Shown here in pieces: positions 54,198-64,000 of a DNA stretch of 64,000 nt (its first letter is position 1; each line of letters opens with the position of its first letter). A model generated the notes under the pieces. That model saw only the letters and a list, made by a program, of their open reading frames with translations. It was not told where the DNA came from and did no database searches. Source of the stretch: Undaria pinnatifida (Eukaryota > Sar > Phaeophyceae > Laminariales > Alariaceae); contig JABAKD010000005.1 of assembly GCA_012845835.1 (NCBI GenBank), forward strand, positions 14,471,705 through 14,535,704, written 5' to 3'. The translations under genes were made by a program, and so were the position numbers.

Positions 54198-56077
54198 ACT
54201 ACAAGCGTTTTAGAGGTGTTATCGAAATTTCGATCACGTATCGATACCAGGAGGAATATGTTTCTTGGTGTTGGGGAAAATATTAAGAAATGAGTCTGCA
54301 CGGATTACTTCAAGACGATTTATCGGGTAATCCTGCAGCCATTCAAAACTTTGCGGGTGATTCAGTAGCCATTTTAGTTCTTGCGATCCACTAGCCCGGT
54401 GATCCAGATACCATAGTAGTTAATGTGATCCACTAAGCATGGTGATCCGCTAACACACTGCAATTTCTTCTGTTTGAGGTGGCCCACTCGGTGGCTTCTA
54501 TTTTTTTCGGGGTAAGCAACTTCGATTATGAATTGACTGCGTTGTATCATACCGCAATACAAGGTTCCCCTTCAGGATGCCGGTAACGTGAAATCCCAGG
54601 GGCGTCGCAAGGCCAAAAGGAAGACACAGGTAACACACGTATGATTATGTTCCCATCTTCGATATGATACGGATGTGATTGCGGTTGGGTATAGAAGGGT
54701 TTCCAGTGATAGGTTGGTTACATCGTAGCGGTATTTCAGGATGGTGGAACTATTTTGGCTATTTCGCCGCCACTCCGTTTTGTGCTTCTTCTACCGAGTG
54801 GGTCTTCTCCTCTCCACGCTGCGCCTTGTCTAGGAGCAACTTAATATATGCATATGTACCATTTTGATTTTTTTGCCTAGTCCGTCCCTTTTTCTCCGCC
54901 GGCGCAGAGTTTTTTGGTGTGCTTTCTTCTGCAATGCGATCAGACTACCCGTCGGTATATTATCAGCCGTGTGCCGGGCTCATGGGACGTCCGTGGCGCG
55001 AGCTATGGCCGCGGAAAGCCGCCGAGACTGGCTCTATTTTGCGGGGTATGAGACACTTCTGTCCCCGGGCAACCACACACTAGACGAATATAAGCCTCGA
55101 GGTTTGGTCTTAAGTACTTCCAACTGGAAGAGCTAGGCCATTCGATATTTCGACCTTAAACGCATAAAAAAAACACCATATGTCTAAAACTCGAAATAGT
55201 GGTCTCTTTCAGTACGCATAAAACGAAAAGCCGAGGAAAGATCAAACTACTTGAAAATAGACTATGATATTTCTGCACCACTCCAGACGCAGATGGCAAG
55301 ACGAGGATTTATGTCATGAGTCAGCACATACATGAGTGGGTGAAAACTTCGAGAAATACCCTCGCCTGCCCATGCTGTGCGAGCTTGAACAAACGGCCAA
55401 AACAAATAACTGGTGCCTGGCAAAAACATCGAGTGCTTCGTACTCCATACTCGCTTCATATGTAGGATACCTCGCAGGCGTCTGCCGCCTTCGGTGTGCC
55501 TCAGTGTGGCAGTCAGTACAGCAGCACAGCAGGACTGGCCCTCAACCCGGTTCAATTTCCACCCTCGAAATGTAGGCATCCGTCTGATGTTTCCTCGAGC
55601 TTTTGTCGTCTGAAATGCTGTTGTTTGCTGGAAAATACTCGGAAAATTGCTTCAAATATGCACTTGGGCCAAAATGTGCCCAAGTGCATATTTTGGGAAA
55701 ATCCACATCTCACCGTGGTCTGCCGTGGTCGTTAGGTCGATAAAATAGACCTATTTTGTAGACATTTAAAACACGACAGGGCTTAATTTGGTTTAGAGCC
55801 TAAAGTATAGGCATATCGTCAGGCTTAAATACGTCTACTACACACACGGTGGAACTTTAATCCTCGCACGTACATCGGGGTGGCATCAAAATGTATTTGC
55901 GAGAGAATTTTCCCGCACTGCTAGACGCGGGCGCGGTGTATATGTACCCGCTGCAACGACGTGAACTATGTCATTACTGTGAGTTCTCCCTCACAATAGA
56001 CACGGTGGTTACCATACAGCAGTAGCGAAACCTGTATAAAGAGATATAAAGTAGCAACACAACCCAAGCAAAAGTAA
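54198..56077. other. Non-coding stretch between the inverted arms, part 2
   Basis: A plus-strand frame 54864-55136 with acceptor-like TTTTTTTGCCTAG upstream (VARAMAAESRRDWLYFAGYE) is an unsupported exon candidate. Otherwise nothing. Confidence 0.35.
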
Positions 56078-56759
56078 CGATGTGCACACAACAGACCATA
56101 TATATCGGCAACAAACATCGGTATAAGCACGCGGGGAAAAATACTGGACAAAGAAAACAAACAACAAATTGACACCAATGATTCCTCTAACAGCAGCGAC
56201 AGCAGCAGTACAAACCCATCAGACAGCGAAAATGATCAAGACAACAACAGCGGCAACAATACCAATTCTGGTCAATGGTCCATTATTCCCGAGGTTGGTG
56301 ATGGTGCATGTTTATTAAGATGTATCTCGCGTCGTGTGCACAACAACCCAGCTTTACATCACATCGTCCGTGCACATATTATTGCCCACATCACAACCAA
56401 TTTGTACACCGTTATCCCAGGATCAGGTTTCAACACTTTCCACGACAGCATCTTAGCTGGAGCAAATCAAGAACTTGTGGAAGTCGCTGGATCTCAACCT
56501 ACTACATATTCGAGTGTTGAAGAGTATCTCCACTTCATGTCACAGCCTTACACATATATATGCTACAAACGTAGAATTAGTTGCTGCCACGCAGTTATAC
56601 GGAGTGGACTTTCGAATAACTTATCACACCGAGCCTCAGCAATATCCCAACCCTCCTCCTCCAAAAGTCTGTGATATCTTATTATATCATCCACATTCTT
56701 TCCACTACGCATCCCTCCGATATACACCTTCTGCAAAATACTTCATCATCATCAGTTAG
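56078..56759 (+). pseudogene. OTU-type cysteine protease domain, frameshifted, without ATG
   Basis: OTU domains cleave ubiquitin or related conjugates through a Cys-His(-Asp/Asn) triad. An open frame from 56078 gives a Ser/Asn/Asp-rich linker. It then reads WSIIPEVGDGACLLRCISRR, where DGACLLR is the catalytic D-G-x-C-L-F-R box, and continues TFHDSILAG and SVEEYLHFMS. At the TA repeat near 56560 the frame shifts by +1. After the shift it reads ATNVELVAATQLYGVDFRI, PPKVCDILLYHP and HYASL, the expected catalytic-histidine strand, ending at TAG 56757-56759. No ATG lies in frame upstream, so this is an exon or a decayed fragment. OTU domains occur in host enzymes and in mobile elements; the context here favours the latter. 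Confidence 0.7.
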
Positions 56760-58439
56760 TTGTAGTCATTCGACTTGCGTCGCCCCCGGGAGGCACGTGT
56801 CCACCTCCCGAAGGGGAACCTTGTATATTTGTACGTCTTTTACTTGTCTTCGTACCGGTGACACCACTATCCCATAGTTGTCAGCTCAAGGGGTAAGCCC
56901 TCTACGCTTCGTAGGGATCATCAAACACAACCCAACGAAATATGACCGAGACATGTTCCAAAAGATGGCCCATGCTGTATGGACGCTAGGATATATTTTG
57001 GAAAGTGTGCCGATTGGATGGTGTTTCCGACGGTCCCGCTCGGATATTTTAGGCACGAATGCCCTTCAGTTATAGCCCAACAATAATGCATGGAATATTT
57101 CCAGGGGTAATACCTCGGGTGCAGCATTTGGTTCTCTTGACACTTTCATCGATATTTTTTCCGTTCGTGCGCCGTGACCAAGTCGTCACGAGCTATTTCA
57201 GTTGTACATGCGGTCGTTTTATGGCGATAAGCTAATCATGTGCAACGTAATCCACGATACTTTCCTACACGTTTTCTGGCGAAGGCTAGACTTTTCCCAC
57301 AATGAGAGACCGACAACATACGTGGGACAAACTACAATCCACAACAAGCCGCACGTCACGAACAAACTCATTCATGAAAGCAAACACGGTAGGAAACATC
57401 ACTTCCGCTTATTGACAGACGGCGATTATGCTATATGAGTTGCCTACGAATGGCACTGCACTACTATTGAATAGGTTTTAATGTGAAATAATCGGCCCCA
57501 ACAACAAACTAGCCTCTGTGCTCCTTGACTGACACCACCCGACTAGGTCATAGTTTGGGAATCTCGGATCTCGCATAAAATTTGGCTTCGTTTCACCTGA
57601 GTGGTACTGGGTTTAAGAGTAGACCACTCGTCTCTACAACCGTGCCAGTTCGTTGCTTGACATGCCTCCTGACATACTGTCGTCGAAGTTTCCGTAAAAT
57701 TGGAACATGTCTGCTGACATATATATATACATGATGCAGACAACCTGTCCACATGTGTATGTGCTTGCTTATGACGGCAGGTGCATACGCCTGTCGTATG
57801 GTCTCCCCGTCGTCCACCTGTTGCTTCATATATACGACCCACCTGTTGGCTGCAAATATATACACCCCGACGTCGACCTGTTGAATACCCGCGCCTTCGC
57901 GTATTTTTCGGATGAGGCGTTTTCTGGGTGACAGCCTGAGCGAGCACGTGTTGTTGGGAGAACACCATGCGTGTCCCTACTCTCTCACTCCGTCTGCTTC
58001 TGTCTGCCATTCCTGGCCACAGCCTCTCCTCAGCCTCGTGTAACCCACCAAAAATCGTCATATCAATACTCCTCGTGGCCCAACAAAATCCGCAATTCAC
58101 CACAGAAACTGGGGACACGGTGTACGCTCTTTGATCATACAAGGTGAGCTTACATGAAAGATGTGGAAGCTTCATGCGAATACCGTTTGGTCCCTTTGGG
58201 CCTTCAGAAGAGACAGCGTCGGAATCATACGACGGTTACAGCGGCGGCGACAGCAAACAGCCTGCGCTGCTGGGTGGGGTAGGAGGGTGTCCGAACTGAG
58301 GGGTATCGGGAGATGTTCGACACGTGTGCAACTTTACAACGCTTGGATTGCTCGATTTCCTTGCCTAGACTGTTGATCTTTCGTTAGGTATCTATGTTTG
58401 GGTAAAAAAAAGTACTAAAGACAAATGTATATCGTCTAT
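56760..58439. other. Non-coding stretch; unsupported 210-codon minus ORF 58175-57543
   Basis: The minus-strand frame is long but of low complexity (CTGTTGG/GTCGACCTG-type repeats) and shows no domain. It is probably a chance ORF. Confidence 0.35.
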
Positions 58440-59220
58440 ACTACCTGGCTTGATGTAAAGGAAAGGAACACCACTCAGCAATCATCTACTACACGCTAAG
58501 GCATGGTTTCATGAGCACCACTAACAAGAGCACCAGACATGGACTCGACATCTACAGGACCACAACATCTTCGACGGCAGTGGGGACAAAACAGGGCGTA
58601 TAATCGTACACTAGATAACAACAATGTGAAAAATAACTACAGAGAGTTATGTTAACACTGCGGTAGACCACACTACCAACCTTTTACGCGGGGTATTTCG
58701 CGCCTCCAGCCGTTCGCATGATCGCCTGACAACTTCTACCAAACGAAGTAGCATATGCCTAACAAAGTAAAGTCACCCTCGCGTTCAATAGTGGTGACAT
58801 CGCATGCCCACGTCACCTCGCTTGATGTATTTATAAGATGTATCTCTGTCTTAGAGTTGGCGACCTCAAAGCCCCACATCGGCACGGCAAAAATCATAGG
58901 CGGAAAATCGTACATGTGAGACAATAATAATGTGAAAAGGAGGTACAGACAGCTATGTTAAAATTGCGGTAAACCGCACTGCCAACTTACTACGTGAGGT
59001 ATTCCGTACATACCGTCTGCATGATCGCCTCCCAACCTATGCCAAGCAAAGTATGACAAACGAAGTAACGTAATTGAGCGCGTGTACACTAAGCGTTTCT
59101 TCCAACACAATAACGATTCGCATCTCTCCCTTTCGTTCTCATTGGCGGTGACATTGCATGACCACATCACCTCGCCTGATGTATTTGGCAATATATATAT
59201 ATATCTTTCTTATAATTAGC
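58440..59220 (-). repeat. Unit B pair with flanks, inverted (inner end of right arm)
   Basis: Reverse complement, in the same order, of 51467-50840 followed by 49230-48960. The two unit B copies are contiguous here, without the 1.6-kb minisatellite block of the left arm. Confidence 0.8.
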
Positions 59221-59399
59221 GATGTCAGAAAATATTGGTATCTATACTATTGTACCTATCGATTGAAATATTCTATCTTCCGATCCATGTACAATAACAA
59301 ATTATGAAGCTTTTAACATGTTGTTTACTACACCTCAGAACTGGGTTGCATACTACATGTAACATCAAACCTTCTAGAAAATAAACATGACCCGGCGGG

Positions 59400-60530
59400 T
59401 GATATAAAGGGGTGTCTTCTTGCTGCAACCGTCAGATTCGTCCCCTTTAAGGGTTTATAGTTTCCGCGCACATATTGAAATGCTCCCCCCCCCCCCCCGC
59501 CCCCCGATCCCTCTTATTTAAACGCCCCACCTGAACTCAAAATCCTCCAGAGGAGTAAACACTACCAGCCAGCTGATATCATCTCATTATCCATCTAGCC
59601 ATCCATACCGTAGCTCCAACTCATCTCCGCCCTCCGCTCCCCCCCCCTTTTGTCCCCCCCCCAGCTCGTTCAAACGCCCCACTTACAATCGAAATCGGCC
59701 AGAGTAATAAACACTTCTAAGCAATTGATATCATGCCATTATCGTTCTAGCCATCCATGATGTAGCTTTTATTCATTCCCCCTCCCCCCCTCCAACGCCC
59801 ACTGCTTCCCCACACCCCGCACGATCGCCTTGACCCAGCACGGCGCGTATAGCAAGCCCCTACATATATGATTAATACGCGCGATCGGAGGATCACACAC
59901 AATGTTGCGAAGATCAGTATCGACCAAATCCTTGATCTCATAGCTGGAGTGTATTTTAATTTTATATGTGACATAAACATCTTGAAAACCCTCCCCCCCC
60001 CCCTTTCGCCCCCCCCCCCCCCCCCCCCTTTTTCATTTTTTTTTTTTTCTCGCTTTCTTTTGCGTAAACTCTCCACCTAATATCCAAATCCGCCAGAGTA
60101 ATAAAAATTTCCACGCCCTGGATATCGCCTCGTTATCGGTTTGGAGCCGTCCATGCGGCTGCTGCAATTCCCACCCACCCCGGCCCCCAACGGCCCCTCC
60201 TTCCCCACCACCCGCACCATCGCCTAGACCTTGCACCACGCGTATAGCAAACCCCATACATTTATGCGACCTGAAGCCCTGCCCCCCCCGCCCCCCGCCC
60301 CCCCCGCCACATTCCCCCCCCTCCCCCGCAAGAAGGGTTTATAGTTTCCACGCACAAATTGACCTGCCCCACCCCCCCCCTCCCCCCCTCCCTCCTCCCT
60401 TTTGATCAAAATCAGGCCCTCACGTCCTTGAAAACTCCGCCGTCACCTCACCGGATATTCGACTGAAAGGATTCACTTGACAACAATTGAATTTCCTTCC
60501 ACAGCTGTCAGATTTTGTCCCCCTCAGAAA
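59400..60530. repeat. C-rich tandem block (right arm)
   Basis: Inverted counterpart of 47641-48830: TTATAGTTTCCGCGCACA, CCCCTTTAAGGG-type words and poly-C runs (59485-59500, 59993-60030). A partial unit A copy lies at 59868-59965. Confidence 0.8.
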
Positions 60531-60742
60531 CGGGTTTTATAGTTTCCGCGCACAGACTGACTAACATCACCCTGTTGACCCTGATAGCTACACTCTAGTT
60601 GCAAGGAGAGTCGCCGACCTATATACTTAATGCTGACACACAACCTGTAATACGCGCGATCGTAGTATCACGCACAGCTTGCAAAGATGAGTTTCGACAA
60701 AAATTTCGATCTCACAGCTGGGGTGTATTTTAATTTTTATAT
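60527..60742 (+). repeat. Unit A, copy (outer end of right arm)
   Basis: Nearly identical to 39966-40180, including the ATG frame MSFDKNFDLTAGVYFNFY. Confidence 0.85.
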
Positions 60743-61389
60743 TACAGTCTAGACTATCTATGCTCTACGAAGGATATATCACCTAATATTGGCTGCTCCT
60801 GTTCCGACTGACAAGACGGGAAAGAAACCCATTCCCGTCAGAGGACCGTCTTACGAAGTCCAATCTTACCGGTGATGGCACGGTTCAACGTGCTGTGCTT
60901 CGGTTTTTGTTCTAGATGTGGTTGTTGGTGGATTATAGAGTAGCTTGTCAATCGAGAATCGCCAGGAACATTAAAATTGACTCTGAGATACATGCGCCTA
61001 CACGGAGAATAGCACAACCCGTAAGGCGGTCCTCCGACCCGTTTTTCTCCAGAACGAAGGGGGGAAACCAAAACCTAACTCGTGGCTCCGAAGATGTATC
61101 AACAAGACCTTTCCAAATAAAATACGTACATTGCTTGGCGTCTGCAGTCTCCCTGGCGTCTGTTGTGAGGCGTTGGCGGGGTAACGATCCTGAGGGCTGG
61201 TGCTATCTTGCACGTTTTACAGTATTCCCCATGGTCCTGTACAATAAATACTGCTTGCTGTGTAGACCTATAATACTACTGTAAACATGCTCATCAACTA
61301 CTACTACTGCTTGCTGTCATTATGTACCGTAAATAGTATGGTTATCGTGCGACGGTCAGTTTTTCTCTGTCCCAAAGGGCTCAACCACA
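60743..61389. other. Non-coding stretch
   Basis: A plus-strand 122-codon ORF (60916-61284) has no recognisable domain. Confidence 0.35.
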
Positions 61390-61762
61390 TTTTTTTTTGC
61401 TTCATCCTATTTATTATCCTCGCACTACTCTCGTCCTCGCTCCCAGTAGCAACTCAGATCCGGGGTCATATAGCGGACCATCCTCCCTTTTCCACACTGC
61501 GGTTCGTGCCTTCATTTGTTTCGCGAGAATATTTCAGCATTTTCTTCATTTTCTTCCCTCGTCGGCTCGCGTTGAATTGTACCTACCCACGCGCTGCTTG
61601 GCGTTCTCATCAATAGACCGATCTTCCTTTCTTTTTTGCATTTTTGCCAGCTCGGTTTCGCAAATAAAGTTAAATCTCACCATGATGGGAATCGAACTCA
61701 AGGACCAACGCTAGTAATACTGTAGTAATTGAGGGTACACTTGGGCGACCGCCATAGTTTTG
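61390..61762 (-). repeat. SINE-A copy 3
   Basis: Third SINE-A copy. On the minus strand the head reads GGCGGTCGCCCAAGTGTACC and box B GAGTTCGATTCCC, the cleanest box B of the three copies. Confidence 0.82.
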
Positions 61763-61787
61763 TACCGTTCCAGGATTAACAATCAAG

Positions 61788-61808
61788 ACTAACCCTAACC
61801 CTAACCCT
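61788..61808. repeat. Interstitial telomere repeat (CCCTAA)3
   Basis: CTAACCCTAACCCTAACCCT directly beyond the SINE-A head. Confidence 0.85.
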
Positions 61809-62639
61809 GATCATGGCGACGGTGGAAACGGGGATCCGCCGTGTTTTTTACCGCATTTCATCCTGACTCCGTACCTCACCGACAAAGTGACCTTCTTATT
61901 GTTTGGTTGGTTGGGCGATTAATTTGGCGCGGCGTACCTAACCACGCCATTGCGGATTCATTCCGCAGAATTACCCCGAGCCACCATATTAAAAGGGCCA
62001 AAAAGGGACCATCTAAAGTACAGTACGTAGCGTTGCGACCGTAACCCTCTCTCCTCTGTTTCTTTTGCAAATATTTTCCCGAAAGCGTGGGCCTAGCGAG
62101 TTGCGTTTTCGTGTGTCGCGCAGTCTGTGACCCCACATCGTTTAGATATCTCTGGGTTGAGGAAAATGACAGACCCTGAATAATGGGTCTATGTCGATGG
62201 GTGTACCGAAGACATTTTGTGACAACACTCCAATGAGGGTCTTTCTAGCACCGATTTGTCGGTACATACAGCACAGCACACGTACAACAACTACTAGTAA
62301 AAAAGGGCTTTCTATTACCGAGCGGTCCAAAGCCCCACCGCGGTACTACAACTGCTACTACACTACTGCTACTACTCCTAAGTAGTAGTCCGTTTTTTCG
62401 GTACGTACAGCATAGCACACGTACTTCGAAGTATCACTACTACTGTAATTTCCATTACAGAGCGGTCCAGAGCCCCACGGCGGTACTGCTTCTACTCCTA
62501 CTGCACTACTGCTATCGTACTACTACTGAGTGGTAGAGAAAGCAGTAGTAGTAACCGCTACTACTACTGAGCAGCTTGGGGGTGCTCTCGCTCGTGGACA
62601 GGCACGGAAGAGAACAAATATATATATATACAGACTTAT
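61809..62639. other. Non-coding with CTACTACT/AGTAGTAG clusters
   Basis: A ~130-bp segment (GTACATACAGCACAGCACACG...AGCGGTCC(A/G)(A/G)AGCCCC) is duplicated at 62262-62340 and 62401-62480. Trinucleotide ACT/AGT clusters follow. No gene. Confidence 0.55.
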
Positions 62640-63030
62640 AGGGTATACATGACAAAGAGGTGCATTCTTTCCAAAACCGTCACATTTATCCCCTTGAAGG
62701 ATGTATAGTTTCCATGCACAGATTGAGCTGCCCCACCCGTCCCGCCCCCCCCACCCCCCTCCATGATAAACTGATGCATTCTTTCCAAAACCGTCAGATT
62801 TATCCCCTTAAAGGATTTTTAGCTTACATGCACAAATTGACCTGCCCCACCCGTCCCCCCCCTCCCCCCACACACCCCCACCCCCACCCCCACCCCCACC
62901 CCCGTTCCCTCTTGATCAAAACCAGGTCCCCACGTCCTTGAAAACTCCGCCCTCCCCTCACCGGTTATTCGACTTACAGGATTCACTTGATAAACTGATG
63001 CATTTCCTTCCACAACTGTCAGATTTTGTC
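62640..63030. repeat. C-rich tandem block, third copy
   Basis: Two to three units with TGCATTCTTTCCAAAACCGT and CCCCACCCGTCCC, then (CCCCCA)n at 62865-62903. Same family as 59400-60530. Confidence 0.8.
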
Positions 63031-63031
63031 C

Positions 63032-63300
63032 CCCTCAGAAACGGGTTTTATAGTTTCCGCGCACAGACTGACTAACATCACCCTGTTGACCCAGATAGCT
63101 ACACTGTAGCTGCAAGGAGAGTCGCCGACCTATATGCTTAATGAGCACACACAACCCGTAATACTCGCGATCGGAGAATCACACACAGATAGCAGAGATG
63201 AGTTTCGACGAAATCTTCGATCTCACAGCTCGAGTGTTTTTTCAATTTTTCTAATATGGCATTCGATCTCACAGCTCGAGAGTATTTTAATTCTCATAAT
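63032..63300 (+). repeat. Unit A, further copy, with short 3' duplication
   Basis: Unit A to ATG frame MSFDEIFDLTARVFFQFF at about 63199. The segment TCGATCTCACAGCTCGAG is repeated 60 bases on. A short inverted piece of unit A (CTGTAGCTATCAGGGTCAAC-type) follows at 63335-63392. Confidence 0.8.
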
Positions 63301-63821
63301 ATGTATGAATTGCGGTAGACCATACTACAACTACAGTGTAGCTATCAGGGTCAACAAGGTGATTTTAGTCAGTCTGCGCGCGGTGCGGGTGATGGGGAAG
63401 AAGGGGGCGTTCGGGGCGGGGGCGGGGGCGGGGGAAAAGCAGCGGCATGGATGGCTCTCGAAAGATAATGAGGTGATATCCTGTGCGTGAAGTGTTTATA
63501 ATATACTTATATGCGCTGAGCCCCGCAATTTCTTAATAAGGTATGCTGATTACAACAACAGTACGGCGTAGTAGTAGCAGAATATCGGTCTACATGTTGT
63601 GAAGAAGGGCTCTTGCAGCAGAGCCAGATCTGGCATTATTATCGTGATCCTGGTATCGGGTCAGACGTGGTTCACCTGAAATTCCTCCAAAAGGCCGTAC
63701 ATAATAAATGGCGTATGCTAAGATACGATAAAAAAGGTTATTATTTTTGTTGATTCCTCACTCATCTGAAGAGACCCGTCAGATGATAAATTGTGTGGCC
63801 AAAAATACTGTTAGTATGATA
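63301..63821. other. Non-coding stretch with G-rich run
   Basis: (GGGGGC)n-like sequence at 63395-63435. No gene. Confidence 0.4.
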
Positions 63822-63823
63822 CG

Positions 63824-63861
<38 letters not shown>

Positions 63862-63863
63862 GC

Positions 63864-63903
<40 letters not shown>

Positions 63904-64000
63904 CTCACATTAACTCGCATAATCAAGTCCGTGGTCACAGGACAGGCTCCAGTCACTCTGGAGCTGAGGAATACCCCAGGGAAAAACACACACAACCCAC
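63822..64000 (+). repeat. (GTT)n tract and dispersed repeat R2, copy 3 (runs off the edge)
   Basis: About 27 GTT units with one GCT at 63862, followed immediately by the R2 sequence TCTCACATTAACTCGCATAA and the CTCCAGTCACTCTGGAG hairpin. Confidence 0.9.

Noticed and set aside
57543-58175. 210-codon minus-strand ORF
   Set aside because: No domain, no splice context, and local low-complexity GTCGACCTG/CAACAGGTGG repeats. Kept only as an unsupported ORF.

Overview
The window is nuclear DNA from a eukaryote. It is gene-poor and repeat-dense. It carries broken Ty3/gypsy and Ty1/copia polyproteins, GT-AG introns with phase-consistent joins, tRNA-derived SINEs, a small TA-flanked MITE, many micro- and minisatellites, and short internal runs of the TTAGGG/CCCTAA telomere motif. 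The style of the copia polyprotein and of the exonuclease gene reminds me of stramenopile algae, perhaps the brown-algal lineage. That is recollection, not something the sequence proves. No bacterial operons, rRNA, complete tRNA or CRISPR array were seen.

Layout. 0-2.2 kb: 3' end of a Ty3/gypsy pol (integrase plus chromodomain-like tail) with one nonsense codon. 2.2-8.9 kb: AT-rich non-coding DNA with a tRNA 3'-half relic, a solo-LTR remnant and two copies of a dispersed repeat. 8.9-10.0 kb: a degenerate ~200-bp tandem array. 10.2-10.7 kb: two SINEs head to head. 11.1-16.1 kb: a dead copia element on the minus strand with internal duplications. 17.3-18.0 kb: a block rich in CCGCGGG-type motifs. 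20.2-27.5 kb: the best gene of the window, a six-exon minus-strand gene that I reconstruct as a 623-residue protein with one membrane segment near each end and a large cysteine-containing, N-glycosylatable ectodomain. Its last intron contains six tandem copies of its own splice acceptor.

31.4-34.1 kb: plus-strand exons of a WRN/RNase D-like DEDDy 3'-5' exonuclease protein, inactivated by nonsense codons and a frameshift. 36.1-36.4 kb: a cysteine-rich C-terminal exon on the minus strand. 37-47 kb: dispersed repeats (one holding a MITE), an inverted repeat pair, a direct duplication and a 334-bp (CACCG)n satellite. 47.4-51.5 kb and 58.4-60.7 kb: two diverged, colinear inverted arms made of the same ordered blocks. 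They flank about 7 kb that includes a frameshifted OTU-type cysteine protease domain. 60.7-64 kb: another SINE, a third partial copy of the arm repeats, a (GTT)n tract and a dispersed repeat.

Only the two-membrane-segment gene looks intact. The transposon proteins, the exonuclease and the OTU domain all carry disabling lesions, so the region looks like a heterochromatic or subtelomere-derived graveyard around one or a few host genes.
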